Positions 61,926-63,684 of a stretch of DNA of 63,684 nt are shown in pieces. Below the pieces are notes generated by a model that was not told where the DNA came from, did no database searches, and worked only from the letters and a program-made list of their open reading frames with translations. Origin of the DNA: Deltaproteobacteria bacterium (GTDB taxonomy: Bacteria; Myxococcota_A; Polyangia; JAAYKL01); contig JAFGWT010000495.1 of the NCBI GenBank assembly GCA_016937015.1, forward strand, positions 1-63,684, read 5' to 3'. Position 1 is the first letter of the stretch, and every line of letters starts with the position of its first letter. The position numbers and the translations under genes were made by a program.

Positions 61926-63056
61926 ATGATTAGTCCGGCCGTTTTGGTTAAACAATATATGTCGTTTCGAAATCAGCGAAAAAACCTGATGCGGGTTCGG
62001 GGAAATCCCGAGGTGGTGCTTCATGTGGGACAACCTAAAACTGGCACATCCGTCATACAGAGATTCTGCGTAGGCAATCGCAGGTTTCTGGAGCGACACG
62101 GTTATTTTTATCCGCCTCATCCTATCGACAAAAACGGGGTATCCGCCGGTCATGGCGCCATTTATCGCGGCCTGCACAAGGGAGCCCCCGACCCCAGGGA
62201 AATTTTCCTGAATCATCTGAAGGAGGCCAAATCACACAACTGCAAGCTGCTGCTCTCCTCAGAGCTGTTTTGGAATACCCTTGACACACTGGTGCCTCTA
62301 CTCAGGGATTTTGATTTTGCCATTGTTGCCCTTTTCCGTCACCCGACCGACCGCACGGTGTCAAGTTACAATCAGGCGGTGAAACGCAGCTTCTACACAA
62401 AGAATTTTCAGTCTTTTTTAAGCTATCTGGAAACGCAGGGCCTGAATCAGCATATTCTGCTTGAAAACTGGATCAACACAGTTGGCGCCGAGCGCATTAT
62501 CGCCAACCCATATCAGAAGTCACTGCTTTTGCAGACGGGCATGGCAGCGGCATTTTTAAATATTCTGAATATCAGGCCGCCAGCCAGTCTGTTCAAACAC
62601 CGCAGCGACGTTTTAAACAGCAGTTATTTGCCGGAATATCTTGAATTAAAGCGTATGCTGAATCTGATTCTCGACAAAAACGACAAAGGCACAAACCTCA
62701 AAATCGACTGGATTCTGCAGAAGGCATCAGACCGTTACAACACCTGTCATGTCAAAAATCAGGAAAAACAGATTTTTAAAATCGATGCCGACAGTTACAG
62801 AAAGCTGGACGCCGAATCCACGGCCTTTGCCGCCCAGCTCTCCAGACTCATGACGCGGATGCCAGAGTCGGAAGTGGTCTTCGAACAGGGAGAACAGGTT
62901 CAGACGACCAATCTGGCGCAGCGGGTGCAGGCACTCGACTTCAGCGAAGTTACACCGCTTATCCGCCAACGCATTGCACTGGCACAAAACCGTTCGCATT
63001 TGCCACCGGACGAACGCGCACAACTAATCCTGCTTGATAAGCTGTTTCCAGAATAG
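61926..63056 (+). CDS. Sulfotransferase-domain protein
   Basis: Sulfotransferases move sulfate from PAPS onto sugars, lipids or proteins. The 376-residue protein has the 5'-phosphosulfate loop HVGQPKTGTS (Lys38, Thr39, Ser42) and the 3'-phosphate motif LFRHPTDRTVSSYNQA. The C-terminal 150 residues are helical and of no known family. There is no signal peptide, so it is cytoplasmic. GGTGAT lies just before the ATG. It is isolated between the helicase and an exported repeat protein; no sulfate-activation or glycan gene is nearby. Confidence 0.82.
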   Translation: MISPAVLVKQYMSFRNQRKNLMRVRGNPEVVLHVGQPKTGTSVIQRFCVGNRRFLERHGYFYPPHPIDKNGVSAGHGAIYRGLHKGAPDPREIFLNHLKEAKSHNCKLLLSSELFWNTLDTLVPLLRDFDFAIVALFRHPTDRTVSSYNQAVKRSFYTKNFQSFLSYLETQGLNQHILLENWINTVGAERIIANPYQKSLLLQTGMAAAFLNILNIRPPASLFKHRSDVLNSSYLPEYLELKRMLNLILDKNDKGTNLKIDWILQKASDRYNTCHVKNQEKQIFKIDADSYRKLDAESTAFAAQLSRLMTRMPESEVVFEQGEQVQTTNLAQRVQALDFSEVTPLIRQRIALAQNRSHLPPDERAQLILLDKLFPE

Positions 63057-63220
63057 TGGGTTACCCAGACGGCAGGCAGTCCCGATAGATTCAGCAAGTA
63101 TTTTTCGCGCCCGCCAATATTGTCGCTGCCGGTCGACCCGAATGTCGAATTGGGTCTGTCAATTCCACTGCATAGAATTTAACGCGCTGAAATTTCACGG
63201 TATTTAGTCAGAAATCCGCG

Positions 63221-63237
63221 TTGGCACGGCCAATGCT
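63221..63237 (+). promoter_or_regulatory. Sigma-54-type promoter of the Lys/Gln-rich repeat protein
   Basis: TTGGCAC-GGCCA-ATGCT matches the -24/-12 consensus with one mismatch (A for T at the start of TTGCW). The start site would be near 63247, giving a 40-base leader with GGGAGAG before the ATG. Confidence 0.6.
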
Positions 63238-63286
63238 CTATCCCCATGTGGATATGCAACGGGCACCATTGCCAGGGAGAGACATC

Positions 63287-63684
63287 ATGAAACGCATTTT
63301 TTTAACACGCATTGTGATGCTGCAGCTTTTTAACATCGGGCTACTGCTGCCTGGATTTTCGCTGGCGCAGGAGGTCACGGAAGACAAGTCGCCGCACGCC
63401 GCAACAGTCCAGACGCAGGAGCAGACGCAGACAAAGGCGCAGGAAAAAAATCAGGTCAAATCTCGGACCCAAACGCGACAGCAGGAAAAGGTCCGCAAGC
63501 AACCCGGAACCAAGGACCGAACGCAGAAAAAACAGCAGGACAAAACACAAAATAAAACGCAAAAAAAAGACATGACACGGGAACAGGTGCAAATCAGACA
63601 GCAGGACAAGGCACAAAACAAAACGCAAAAAAAAGACATGACACGGGAACAGGTGCAAACCAAACAGCAGGACAAGGCACAAAA
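63287..63684 (+). CDS. Exported Lys/Gln-rich repeat protein, 3'-truncated
   Basis: The frame opens at the ATG 63287 (GGGAGAG upstream) and is still open at the window edge, so about 132 residues are visible. A signal peptide (KRIFLTRIVMLQLF to LPGFSLAQ, about 1-29) is followed by a very polar chain rich in Gln, Lys, Thr and Asp. From 63533 a 22-residue unit (QQDK-TQNKTQKKDMTREQVQ type) repeats at least twice. The mature part is strongly basic and probably disordered, suited to binding nucleic acid or polyphosphate. A sigma-54-like promoter precedes it. No family is recognised. Confidence 0.75.
   Translation, partial: MKRIFLTRIVMLQLFNIGLLLPGFSLAQEVTEDKSPHAATVQTQEQTQTKAQEKNQVKSRTQTRQQEKVRKQPGTKDRTQKKQQDKTQNKTQKKDMTREQVQIRQQDKAQNKTQKKDMTREQVQTKQQDKAQ
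63533..63684 (+). repeat. 66-bp tandem repeat running off the window
   Basis: Units at 63533-63598 and 63599-63664 are nearly identical, and a third begins at 63665. They are in frame with the exported repeat protein, 22 residues per unit. Confidence 0.85.

Noticed and set aside
63341-63682. Minus-strand frame with Leu/Phe/Cys repeats
   Set aside because: It is the antisense of the Lys/Gln-rich repeats of the exported protein at 63287; the sense frame has a signal peptide, ribosome site and promoter.

Overview
The window looks like chromosomal DNA from a Myxococcota-type bacterium (formerly Deltaproteobacteria). Pointers are a MYXO-CTERM-like sorting tail, many MopE-type CDGxDNDCDG repeats, PEGA/TPR/FecR envelope proteins with an ECF sigma factor, a J-protein/Hsp70 cassette, and three matches to the sigma-54 promoter consensus. 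This is inference from gene content; no rRNA, tRNA, CRISPR array or insertion sequence was seen.

Layout. 1-0.9 kb: 3' end of a C25 (gingipain-type) peptidase. 1.1-7.4 kb: dprA-topA-xerC-hslV-hslU, a widely conserved order here lacking trmFO. 7.6-12.3 kb: J-domain/TPR protein, Hsp70 and an acidic winged-helix protein. 12.3-18.5 kb (minus strand): an RND permease relic, a fructosamine-kinase/LMW-phosphatase pair, an SGNH hydrolase, argF and a HEAT-repeat protein. 18.5-24.9 kb: LptF-like permease, tatA, aspartate-type aminotransferase, a flippase-like membrane protein (minus), gpsA and an orphan histidine kinase. 25.3-31 kb: secreted or lipid-anchored proteins around a Dam-type methylase. 31-38.2 kb (minus): HD protein plus B12-type radical SAM protein, then an ECF sigma/anti-sigma-FecR pair and an exported protein. 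38.3-40.6 kb: a pteridine-reductase-type SDR and mpl. 40.9-41.1 kb: candidate sigma-54-driven small RNA with a strong terminator.

41.2-58 kb (minus) is the most unusual part. A phosphate-selective-type porin, a CotH-kinase/beta-helix protein, a small membrane protein, a VTC polyphosphate-polymerase-domain protein and a DUF4956 membrane protein lie in one direction. Downstream is a 3253-residue ORF that reads as two equal-sized surface proteins fused in frame: a VWA/MopE protein ending in a MYXO-CTERM-like tail runs without a stop into a lipoprotein signal peptide and a second MopE protein with FGE-sulfatase-like and fibro-slime domains. I infer an envelope module combining calcium binding, phosphate or polyphosphate, and extracellular phosphorylation.

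58.3-63.7 kb: YfcH-type epimerase (minus), a small TPR/TM protein, a DinG-type helicase missing one Fe-S cysteine, a sulfotransferase, and the 5' part of an exported Lys/Gln-rich repeat protein behind a sigma-54-like promoter that runs off the window.
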